Below are positions 1-5,081 of a DNA stretch of 10,468 nucleotides, in pieces. Location of the stretch: contig DRKV01000219.1 of the NCBI GenBank assembly GCA_011051635.1, forward strand, positions 1-10,468, written 5' to 3'. This DNA is from Chloroflexota bacterium. GTDB lineage: Bacteria > Chloroflexota > Anaerolineae > Anaerolineales > DRKV01. Each line of letters begins with the position of its first letter. Within the stretch, counting starts at the first letter, position 1. Made by a program: the position numbers and the translations under genes. A model generated the notes under the pieces. That model was not told the DNA's origin. It did not search any database and saw nothing but the letters and a program-made list of their open reading frames with translations.

Positions 1-434
1 CCCCGGAAGTTCCCGTCCCCTCCGCAGTGCTGGCTGCCGTCCGCGAGGCCGTAGAGACTGCCCTGCGCCTGACGCATCAGCCCTCCGATGCCGACCTGAC
101 CATCCTGATTACCGACGACAACGCCGTCCGCCGCCTGAATCGGGATTTCATGGGCAAAGACGCCCCCACGGATGTGCTCTCCTTCCCGGCGGGGGAGCGC
201 GACCCCGAAAGCGGGAAACTCTACCTGGGCGACATCGTCATCTCCTACCCCCGCGCCCAGGAGCAAGCCTCTCAAGGCGGCCATGCAGTGGCCCACGAGA
301 TGCAACTTTTGAGCGTCCACGGTCTGCTGCACCTGCTCGGTTACGACCATCTCACCCCTGGCGATAAAAGGCGCATGTGGGAACAGCAGGCCGCCATTCT
401 GAAAGAAATCGGGTGTCCGCTCACCCCTCCATAA
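1..434 (+). CDS. ybeY: Endoribonuclease YbeY (rRNA maturation factor), 5' end outside window
   Basis: This is a single-strand-specific zinc endoribonuclease that matures the 16S rRNA 3' end and takes part in 70S ribosome quality control in the cytoplasm. The frame is open from base 3 to the TAA at 432-434. A GTG at 27 could serve as a start, but the eight in-frame codons before it and the family length of about 150 residues suggest that the true start lies upstream of the window. Counting from that GTG, I see the family motif PTDVLSFP at residues 47-54, the strand LGDIVIS at 67-73, and the diagnostic zinc motif HGLLHLLGYDH (HxxxHxxxxxH) at 98-108. All three histidines are present. The dgkA gene follows on the same strand, an order also found in Bacillus-type genomes (ybeY-dgkA-cdd-era). 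Identification is secure; only the N-terminus is unknown. Confidence 0.95.
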   Translation, partial: PEVPVPSAVLAAVREAVETALRLTHQPSDADLTILITDDNAVRRLNRDFMGKDAPTDVLSFPAGERDPESGKLYLGDIVISYPRAQEQASQGGHAVAHEMQLLSVHGLLHLLGYDHLTPGDKRRMWEQQAAILKEIGCPLTPP

Positions 435-446
435 CGCACCCCCTCT

Positions 447-490
447 GTCCTGCGGACATTCGTCCTGTGGACATTCGTCCTGTGGGCATC
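447..490. repeat. 15-bp tandem repeat, about 2.9 copies
   Basis: Three consecutive units begin at 447, 462 and 477: GTCCTGCGGACATTC, GTCCTGTGGACATTC and a shortened GTCCTGTGGGCATC. The first two differ at one base. Each of these two contains GTCC-3 nt-GGAC and could form a very small hairpin. The repeat starts 13 bases after the ybeY stop codon. Its function is unknown; it looks like a small intergenic repeat of replication-slippage type. Confidence 0.8.
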
Positions 491-549
491 TCCCCCCGAG
501 GGGGGAGAAAATAACCCCTTCCCCCTTTGAGGGAAGGCCGGGAAGGGGG
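491..549. repeat. GC-rich inverted repeats in the ybeY-dgkA spacer
   Basis: There are two adjacent dyads. TCCCCCC (491-497) and GGGGGGA (500-506) form a compact C/G hairpin with almost no loop. CCCCTTCCC (515-523) can pair with GGGAAGGGG (540-548), or alternatively CCTTCCC (517-523) with GGGAAGG (531-537). No T-run follows on the plus strand, so this is not a clear intrinsic terminator. It could reduce read-through between ybeY and dgkA or be a degenerate dispersed palindrome. Confidence 0.5.
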
Positions 550-603
550 AATCTCTCGTCTGCTGTCAATCCAAATCTGCCCCTACCCCCGCGCCGCCTA
601 TCC

Positions 604-972
604 ATGCAAGATTTTTTCCTCTCCCGCCTGCGCTCTTTTCGCTACGCCTTCGCCGGCTGGTGGTACGTCCTCAGCACCCAGCGCAACGCCTGGATTCACG
701 CTCTCGCCAGCGTGCTGGTCTTTGCTCTCGGCCTGTGGCTGCATCTCTCCCGCCTGGAGTGGGCCCTGGTGGTCTTCGCCGTCGCCCTGGTGTGGACGGC
801 GGAGTTCCTCAATACCGCTCTGGAAGCCGTCGTAGATTTAGCCAGCCCGGAGCAGCACCATCTGGCGAAAATCGGTAAGGATGTAGGCGCGGCGGCGGTG
901 CTGATTGCCGCGGCTGCCGCCATCCTGATTGCCTTGCTGGTCTTCGGACCGCATTTGTGGAACATTCTGTGA
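604..972 (+). CDS. dgkA: Undecaprenol kinase / diacylglycerol kinase, DgkA family
   Basis: This small integral-membrane lipid kinase phosphorylates undecaprenol or diacylglycerol with ATP and so recycles lipid carrier for cell-wall synthesis. The 122-residue protein has the family length. The N-terminal amphipathic region (SRLRSFRYAFAGWWYVLSTQRNAWIH, within 8-32) is followed by hydrophobic segments at about 33-48, 52-66 and 95-115. The catalytic signature EFLNTALE is at 67-74 (ExxNTAxE), and the second conserved motif AKIGKDVGAAAV is at 88-99. The start is ATG 604, chosen because the protein begins as the family does; I see no Shine-Dalgarno sequence in the pyrimidine-rich bases just upstream, which is odd. 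In Gram-positive genomes the homologue beside ybeY is an undecaprenol kinase. Substrate choice cannot be read from the sequence. Confidence 0.92.
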   Translation: MQDFFLSRLRSFRYAFAGWWYVLSTQRNAWIHALASVLVFALGLWLHLSRLEWALVVFAVALVWTAEFLNTALEAVVDLASPEQHHLAKIGKDVGAAAVLIAAAAAILIALLVFGPHLWNIL

Positions 973-1093
973 GAGTCTCTCCTGTCTTCGCGTGAGGAGA
1001 ACATTGCGGCGCGTTTTGTCGGTCAATCAGAAGAGCACCTCAAACCCTCTCCCATCCGGGATAGGGGAAAGCAGGGAACACCAGGAGTATCCC

Positions 1094-1945
1094 ATGTCAT
1101 CTTTTCGCTTTGGAACGGTCGGTTCGCCGCGCTCTCGCCCCAAGAAGCCGGGCGGCAGCGTCGGTGCAGTGCTGCACATCGCCGACCTGGGGCTGGACGC
1201 CCTGGAACTGGGCTGGGTGCGCTCCGTGCGCGTCTCCGAGAAGACCTGCGCGCGCATCAAGGAGGCCGCCCAAAGCCGGGATGTAGCCCTGAGCGTCCAC
1301 GCCCCCTACTACATCAACCTGAACGCCAACGCGGAGGAGTGGCCCAAATCGCGCAAACGCCTGATGGATGCCGCCCGTTACGGGTACCTCGCCGGAGCAA
1401 CCGACATCGTCTTTCACCCCGGCTCCTACTTCGGGCGTCCCCCCGAGGAGGTGCTGCCCGCGGCAATAGGGCGGCTGCGCGGCTGCGTGGAGGAACTGCG
1501 CGCCGAGGGCAACCCGGTCACGCTGCGCCCGGAGACGATGGGGAAAGGGACGATGCTCGGCTCGCTGGAAGACACTCTCGCCATGAGCGCGGCCATTCCG
1601 GGGGTAGAACCCTGCCTGGATTTCGCCCACCTGCACGCCCGCCCCGGGGACGGCAGCATGAACACTTACGAGGAGTGGGCGCATCTGCTGGAGACCTACG
1701 CCGCGGCCCTGGGGGAAGCCGCCTTGGGGCGGCTGCACATCCACCTTTCGGGCATCCGCTACGGCCCGAAGGGCGAAAAAGAACATCTCCCTCTGGAGGA
1801 GGCCGACCTGGATTGGCAGGCCATCTTTCGGGCGCTGCGCGGTTTCCATTGTGGAGGCCGTATCCTGTGCGAGAGTCCCATCCTGGAGGAAGATGCTATC
1901 AGGATGCGCGACCTGTGGAAGCAATACGAAGCGGGGACTTCCTGA
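1094..1945 (+). CDS. Endonuclease IV-like TIM-barrel protein (AP endonuclease family 2)
   Basis: The 283-residue protein has the fold and metal-site motifs of deoxyribonuclease IV (Nfo), a zinc enzyme that cleaves DNA 5' of abasic sites in base-excision repair. Visible candidate ligands are H69 in SVHAPYY, H108 in VFHPGSY, E147 in RPETMG, D176 and H179 in LDFAH, H217 in HIHLSG, H231 in GEKEHLPL, and E260 in ILCESP. The Asp of the E. coli D229-x-H231 pair is not conserved: here the local sequence is K229-E230-H231. The start ATG 1094 has an AGGAG at 1083-1087 with six bases between; a longer reading frame reaches further up but overlaps dgkA and has no support. It resembles a divergent Nfo subgroup of about 280 residues seen in archaea and some Chloroflexi (recollection, not searched), so AP-endonuclease activity is inferred rather than certain. 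No gene symbol is assigned for that reason. Confidence 0.85.
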   Translation: MSSFRFGTVGSPRSRPKKPGGSVGAVLHIADLGLDALELGWVRSVRVSEKTCARIKEAAQSRDVALSVHAPYYINLNANAEEWPKSRKRLMDAARYGYLAGATDIVFHPGSYFGRPPEEVLPAAIGRLRGCVEELRAEGNPVTLRPETMGKGTMLGSLEDTLAMSAAIPGVEPCLDFAHLHARPGDGSMNTYEEWAHLLETYAAALGEAALGRLHIHLSGIRYGPKGEKEHLPLEEADLDWQAIFRALRGFHCGGRILCESPILEEDAIRMRDLWKQYEAGTS

Positions 1946-1962
1946 AAGAAAATGCGGCCGTT

Positions 1963-1978
1963 TGTGACAAACATCACT
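1963..1978. promoter_or_regulatory. Candidate CRP/FNR-family operator upstream of the CBS gene
   Basis: TGTGA (1963-1967), six bases, then TCACT (1974-1978) matches the CRP-type consensus TGTGA-N6-TCACA at nine of ten positions. It overlaps the 13-base hyphenated palindrome GTTTGT-G-ACAAAC (1960-1972). It lies about 120 bases before the CBS gene start in a 154-base spacer. I could not identify convincing -35/-10 boxes nearby, so this is a motif match only. Confidence 0.3.
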
Positions 1979-2099
1979 TGCCCAAGGAGCAGTCTTTGAG
2001 TACGCTGAAGGTAGTTTCTGCCCCGCACAGATGCGATGGGAGAGTATGCTTGAACTCTTGCCACTCGTCTATCTGCGCTGCACTTGTCAGGAGGCCACC

Positions 2100-2543
2100 A
2101 TGTTCGTCGTACAGGACATTTTGAAAACCAAAGGCAATGAGATCTGGAGCATCGCGCCCGATACCCCCGTGGGGGAGGCATTGAAGTTGATGACAGAACA
2201 CAACATCGGTGCTTTGCTCGTCACAGAGGGAGAACGTCCCGTAGGGGTGTTCTCGGAGCGCGACTTGGCCCGCGGGCTGGTCGGCTACGGTGATTTTTCT
2301 CTGAACACCCCCGTCAGCGAACTGATGACTTCGCCCGTGATAACGGTCACGCCAGGCACCACCATCGAAGCCTGTATGGAGATGATGACGGACAAGCGCA
2401 TCCGTCACCTGCCCGTTCTAAAGGACGACACCCTGGTAGGCATCATCTCCATTGGCGATGTCGTCAAAGGTATGTTGACCCACAAAGACAACACCATCCG
2501 GCATCTGGAAGATTACATCAGCGGCACCGGTTACGGCCACTGA
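2100..2543 (+). CDS. Two-CBS-domain protein
   Basis: A stand-alone cytoplasmic protein of 147 residues built from a tandem CBS pair (Bateman module), a fold that usually binds AMP, ATP, NAD-type ligands or S-adenosyl compounds and acts as an energy or redox sensor. CBS1 spans about 5-62, with HNIGALLV at 35-42 and PVGVFSERDLARGL at 47-60. CBS2 spans about 72-130, with KRIRHLPVL at 99-107 and LVGIISIGDVVKGM at 112-125. The C-terminus LEDYISGTG is typical of this small bacterial CBS class. The start ATG 2100 has a perfect AGGAGG at 2089-2094 five bases upstream. It is the last rightward gene before a bidirectional terminator. The ligand and partner are unknown; similarity to hypoxia- or stress-induced small CBS proteins is by architecture only. 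Confidence 0.9.
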   Translation: MFVVQDILKTKGNEIWSIAPDTPVGEALKLMTEHNIGALLVTEGERPVGVFSERDLARGLVGYGDFSLNTPVSELMTSPVITVTPGTTIEACMEMMTDKRIRHLPVLKDDTLVGIISIGDVVKGMLTHKDNTIRHLEDYISGTGYGH

Positions 2544-2560
2544 ACGCAAGCACCCCATCC

Positions 2561-2600
2561 AAAAACGAAGACCCAACAGGTCAGACCTGTCGGGTCTTTT
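2561..2600. terminator. Bidirectional intrinsic terminator between CBS gene and rplL
   Basis: AAGACCC (2568-2574) pairs with GGGTCTT (2592-2598), and the inner arms ACAGGT (2576-2581) and ACCTGT (2585-2590) extend the stem past one A-C mismatch to a three-base loop. TTTT (2597-2600) followed by GTGTTT lies on the plus-strand 3' side. AAAAA (2561-2565) on the other side gives a U-run for leftward transcripts. It ends both the CBS transcript and the rplL operon. Confidence 0.9.
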
Positions 2601-2626
2601 GTGTTTAGCGGTGCAGAAGCGCAGGG

Positions 2627-3004
2627 TCAGGCCAGTTCGACAGTGGCGCCGGCGGCTTCCAGTTTGGCTTTGGCGTCGTTGGCGGCTTCCTTGCTCACGC
2701 CTTCAAGCACCTTAGCGCCCGCGGTCTCGGCCATCGTCTTGGCGTCCTTCAGGCCCAGGCTGGTCAGTTGGCGGATAGCCTTGATGACGTCAATTTTCTT
2801 AGGACCGTGGTCCTTGAGAATAACGTCAAATTCGGTCTTCTCTTCTTCCGGTTCGGCAGCAGCAGCGCCACCGGCCACGGCAACAGCAGCCACAGGAGCC
2901 GCGGCAGAAACGCCCCACTTCTCTTCCAACATCTTGACCAGTTCTGCCGCCTCAAGGACGGACAATTCGCTCAACGCGTCAACCAGTTGTTGTAAATCGG
3001 CCAT
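2627..3004 (-). CDS. rplL: 50S ribosomal protein L7/L12
   Basis: The multi-copy stalk protein, which binds L10 through its N-terminus and recruits and activates the translational GTPases EF-Tu, EF-G, IF2 and RF3. At 125 residues it has normal length. The N-terminal dimerisation region is about 1-33, the Ala/Gly-rich hinge about 34-55, and the globular factor-binding domain about 58-125, with FDVILKDHGPKKIDVIKAIR and LGLKDAKTMAE typical of the family. The extreme C-terminus ends GATVELA, where Lys is more usual. ATG at 3004 is preceded by AAGGAGAA (3019-3012). It is the distal gene of the leftward block, 56 bases after rplJ, and is followed by a terminator rather than rpoB. Confidence 0.98.
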   Translation of the reverse strand: MADLQQLVDALSELSVLEAAELVKMLEEKWGVSAAAPVAAVAVAGGAAAAEPEEEKTEFDVILKDHGPKKIDVIKAIRQLTSLGLKDAKTMAETAGAKVLEGVSKEAANDAKAKLEAAGATVELA

Positions 3005-3060
3005 TTTTCATTTCTCCTTGCGTGATATTTCAATAGATTACGGTTTCTCGATTTTGATGG

Positions 3061-3579
3061 TCATTCCTGTTCGGAATGCGCCTTGATGACTGCGGCCAAG
3101 CCGCGGGCAGGCTCGGCCAGCGTGCGTACCAGTTTGCTTGCCGGAGCCATGATGGTGCCCAAGAGTTGGGCGCGCATGACGGGCAGCGGCGGCAGAGAAG
3201 CCAAAGCGCGGACATCGTCGGCGGGGATGGGCTGTCCATCCAGGATACCAGCCTTGATTTTGATGACTTCGAACTCTTTGCCGAGGTCAACAACTGCTTT
3301 GGCGACCGGAGGAACATCCTCAAAGGCAAAAGCGATGCCGGTGCTATCCACATACAGCGTATCGGGGAAGGCCATTTCCATGTCGTCGAACACCCGCTTG
3401 AGGAGGGTATTCTTGACTACGTGGAATTCTCCGCCTGCCTCGCGCACCTGGCGGCGCAACTGCTCGATGGCTTTCGAATCCAGGCCGATGTATTCCATAA
3501 TCACCGCGCCCTGACTGTTCTCCAGCCATTCCCGATATTGCACCAGGACTTGTTCCTTGTGCTGTCTTGTAATAGCCAA
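3061..3579 (-). CDS. rplJ: 50S ribosomal protein L10
   Basis: The stalk base protein that anchors L7/L12 dimers to 23S rRNA next to L11; the L10-L12 complex also represses its own mRNA in many bacteria. The 172-residue product begins MAITRQHKEQ, matching the family N-terminus. The start is TTG 3579: the in-frame stop TAA at 3585-3583 rules out anything further upstream, and the next Met is at residue 28. AGGAGG (3594-3589) lies nine bases before it. The conserved RNA-binding region, with EYIGLDSKAIEQLRRQVREAGGEFHVVKNTLL, covers about 29-60. The rare start codon and the long structured leader upstream fit tight control of this gene. Confidence 0.97.
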   Translation of the reverse strand: MAITRQHKEQVLVQYREWLENSQGAVIMEYIGLDSKAIEQLRRQVREAGGEFHVVKNTLLKRVFDDMEMAFPDTLYVDSTGIAFAFEDVPPVAKAVVDLGKEFEVIKIKAGILDGQPIPADDVRALASLPPLPVMRAQLLGTIMAPASKLVRTLAEPARGLAAVIKAHSEQE

Positions 3580-3608
3580 AAGTTACCACCTCCTTTCTCG
3601 AGGATTGT

Positions 3609-3640
3609 GTTTTCCCCGGCTGAGAGGGGTCGGGGAAAAC
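3609..3640 (-). promoter_or_regulatory. Hairpin just downstream of the rplJ attenuator
   Basis: GTTTTCCCC (3640-3632 on the leftward RNA) and GGGGAAAAC (3617-3609) form a perfect 9-bp stem with a 14-base loop. Its 5' arm contains part of the terminator U-tract, so the two elements share bases. It ends 29 bases before the rplJ start. It may be a processing or translation-modulating structure that forms in read-through RNA. Confidence 0.6.
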
Positions 3641-3678
3641 AAAAGTCTTTGTCTGCCAGAGACACAGACAAAGACTTT
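3636..3678 (-). terminator. Intrinsic terminator (attenuator) in the rplJ leader
   Basis: On the leftward RNA, AAAGTCTTTGTCTG (3678-3665) pairs perfectly over 14 bp with CAGACAAAGACTTT (3655-3642) across a nine-base loop. The 3' flank reads TTTTGTTTT (3644-3636). This is a strong rho-independent terminator placed between rplA and rplJ with no gene end nearby that needs it, so a conditional attenuator is the simplest reading. Confidence 0.85.
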
Positions 3679-3702
3679 CCCTGCCGCGCGGGCGGGTTTG
3701 TT

Positions 3703-3764
3703 ATACGGGTCTTTGCCTCGGCAGGAAAGTTTAAGCCCGCAGGCTCCTGCTGTCTCCGGCGTAT
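3703..3764 (-). ncRNA. L10 leader (ribosomal protein L10-binding mRNA element)
   Basis: The leftward RNA closes with AUACG (3764-3760) and CGUAU (3707-3703). Inside are the hallmarks of the L10 leader family as I recall it: GGAGACAGCAGG, then CCUGCGGGCUUAAAC, then UUUCCUGCCGAGG and a purine-rich AAAGACC internal loop of kink-turn type. It lies in the 242-base rplA-rplJ spacer, upstream of a terminator and the L10-L12 genes, exactly where the known autoregulatory element occurs. Family membership rests on motif and position; no covariance search was run. Confidence 0.85.
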
Positions 3765-3780
3765 GCTCCCGGGGGAGTAT

Positions 3781-3816
3781 TCAGTTGAAACGGGGAAAAA
3801 GTCCCCGTGATACTGA
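3781..3816 (-). promoter_or_regulatory. Hairpin just after rplA
   Basis: TCAGT (3816-3812 on the leftward RNA) pairs with ACTGA (3785-3781), and ACGGGG (3808-3803 reversed) with CCCCGT (3795-3790) around a seven-base loop holding five U residues, with a symmetric three-base internal loop between the stems. It starts six bases after the rplA stop. The U-run is in the loop rather than after the stem, so it is not a standard terminator; it may stabilise or define the rplK-rplA mRNA 3' end. Confidence 0.55.
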
Positions 3817-3821
3817 CAAAA

Positions 3822-4538
3822 TCAGGCGGTTTCCATCGCCTGGGCGCGAGAGGGGTCAACCTTGATGCCCGGCCCCATCGTGGTGGTCACCACTATCTTG
3901 CGGATGTAAGCGCCTTTGGAGGACGCAGGGCGCGCCTTCTTGATGGCCTGCATCAAGGCGGCCATGTTCTCGTACAGTTGTTCCTTCGTGAAGGAAACTT
4001 TCCCAATCGGAACGTGCAGATTGGCGGTTTTATCCACGCGGAATTCCACGCGACCGGCTTTAACTTCCTTGATGACGCGGGGAATGTCCTGGGCGGGGAC
4101 AACCGTCCCTGCTTTGGGGTTAGGCATCAAGCCGCGAGGTCCCAAAATGCGTCCCAGGCGGCCAACCTTCCCCATCATGTCAGGGGTAGCGATGGTAACG
4201 TCAAAATCCGTCCACCCGCCCTGGATTTTCTTGAGCATTTCGTCGTCATCGGCCACATAATCGGCTCCGGCCTCTCGGGCGAGGGTAGCGCCTTCGCCCT
4301 GAGCAAAAACCAGAACGCGCACCTTCTTCCCGGTGCCATGCGGCAGGGAGACGACATCGCGCACTTGCTGGTCTGCATGGCGGGGGTCAACCCCCAGGCG
4401 GAGATGCACTTCCACCGTAGCATCGAAATTCGTGGTGGAAGTTTCCTTGGCAAGTTCCAGGGCTTCCTCCGGCGAGTAATTCCGATTGCGGTCAATCTTG
4501 GCTAACGCCTGGCGATACTTTTTTCCGTGCTTAGGCAT
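3822..4538 (-). CDS. rplA: 50S ribosomal protein L1
   Basis: L1 forms the mobile L1 stalk that handles deacylated tRNA at the E site and is also a translational repressor of its own operon in many bacteria. The protein has 238 residues. The family signature VGRLGRILGPRGLMPNPKAGTV runs over about 125-146, and the GKVSFTKEQLYENM region lies in the C-terminal part. The start is ATG 4538 (protein begins MPKHGKKYRQ), with AAAGGAG at 4550-4544; a longer frame to 4574 runs through the ribosome binding site and the spacer and is rejected. It follows rplK by 50 bases, and a repeated 41-bp element lies in that spacer. Confidence 0.98.
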   Translation of the reverse strand: MPKHGKKYRQALAKIDRNRNYSPEEALELAKETSTTNFDATVEVHLRLGVDPRHADQQVRDVVSLPHGTGKKVRVLVFAQGEGATLAREAGADYVADDDEMLKKIQGGWTDFDVTIATPDMMGKVGRLGRILGPRGLMPNPKAGTVVPAQDIPRVIKEVKAGRVEFRVDKTANLHVPIGKVSFTKEQLYENMAALMQAIKKARPASSKGAYIRKIVVTTTMGPGIKVDPSRAQAMETA

Positions 4539-4541
4539 AAT

Positions 4542-4582
4542 CACTCCTTTGTGGTGCAAGCGGGCGGCACGCACCCTCCCAC
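4542..4582 (-). repeat. 41-bp intergenic element, copy 1 (upstream of rplA)
   Basis: Identical in length and about 80% identical (33 of 41 bases) to the element at 5021-5061 upstream of rplK. In the leftward RNA it opens GUGGGAG, forms a central hairpin (bases 4576-4562), and ends in CACCACAAAGGAGUG, which carries the rplA Shine-Dalgarno. GUGG at the 5' end could pair with CCAC next to that site, enclosing the hairpin. Confidence 0.75.
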
Positions 4583-4588
4583 GGGGAA

Positions 4589-5014
4589 TTAGTCAACGAC
4601 CTCGATACCCATATTGCGGGCGGTGCCCTCAATCTGGCGCATAGCGCCTTCGATATTTACGGCGTTGAGGTCTTTCATCTTGATTTCAGCGATTTCACGA
4701 ATCTGGTCGCGGGTCACTTTGCCGACCTTCTCGCGGTTCGGTTCCGAAGAGCCTTTCTCGATGCCCGCCGCTTTTTTGAGCAAAACGGAGGCCGGGGAGG
4801 TCTTCAGGATGAACTTGAAGGAACCATCGGTAAAGATGCTGATTTCCGCGGGGATGATTTCACCCATGCGGTTCGATGTGCGGGCGTTGTACTCCTTGCA
4901 GAAGGCCATCAGGTTGATGCCGTGCCCTGCAAGCGCCGGGCCAATCGGAGGGGCAGGATTGGCCTTTCCCGCTTCAATTTGCAAACGGACGACTGCTTTC
5001 AGTTTCTTTGCCAC
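4589..5014 (-). CDS. rplK: 50S ribosomal protein L11
   Basis: L11 binds the GTPase-associated region of 23S rRNA at the stalk base and is required for RelA activation and thiopeptide sensitivity in other bacteria. The 141-residue length is exactly typical. The N-terminal domain has AGKANPAPPIGPALAGHGIN (15-34) with the Pro-rich thiostrepton/L10-interface segment. The RNA-binding C-terminal domain includes GSFKFILKTSPASVLLKKAAGI (64-85). The start is the GTG at 5014-5012; the GTG nine bases further upstream overlaps the Shine-Dalgarno AAGGAG and is not plausible. It is followed by rplA and preceded by nusG, 67 bases away. Confidence 0.98.
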   Translation of the reverse strand: MAKKLKAVVRLQIEAGKANPAPPIGPALAGHGINLMAFCKEYNARTSNRMGEIIPAEISIFTDGSFKFILKTSPASVLLKKAAGIEKGSSEPNREKVGKVTRDQIREIAEIKMKDLNAVNIEGAMRQIEGTARNMGIEVVD

Positions 5015-5020
5015 AATAAA

Positions 5021-5061
5021 CACTCCTTCGTGGTGGTAGCGGACGCCAGGCGTCCTCCCAC
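5021..5061 (-). repeat. 41-bp intergenic element, copy 2 (upstream of rplK)
   Basis: Second copy of the element at 4542-4582. The leftward RNA reads GUGGGAG, then a perfect 6-bp hairpin GGACGC-CUG-GCGUCC (5055-5041), then a short link and CCACCACGAAGGAGUG, which includes the rplK Shine-Dalgarno. The 5' GUGG can pair with the CCAC adjoining the ribosome binding site. It lies wholly in the spacer between the nusG stop and the rplK start. Confidence 0.75.
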
Positions 5062-5081
5062 AATCTGGTTTGGTAAGCGGT

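Noticed and set aside
447..490. Tandem repeat as a CRISPR array
   Set aside because: Units are 15 bp and directly adjacent with no spacers, and no cas genes are present.
978..1000. TCTCCT...AGGAGA dyad after dgkA as a terminator
   Set aside because: Only 6 bp with an 11-base loop and no following T-run; too weak to call.
929..1093. Upstream extension of the endonuclease IV-like frame into dgkA
   Set aside because: It overlaps the dgkA end; ATG 1094 has a good AGGAG and the family N-terminus.
1097..1924. A 275-codon minus-strand open frame opposite the endonuclease IV-like gene
   Set aside because: The plus-strand protein has a clear fold and metal ligands; the reverse frame shows none and starts without a Shine-Dalgarno.
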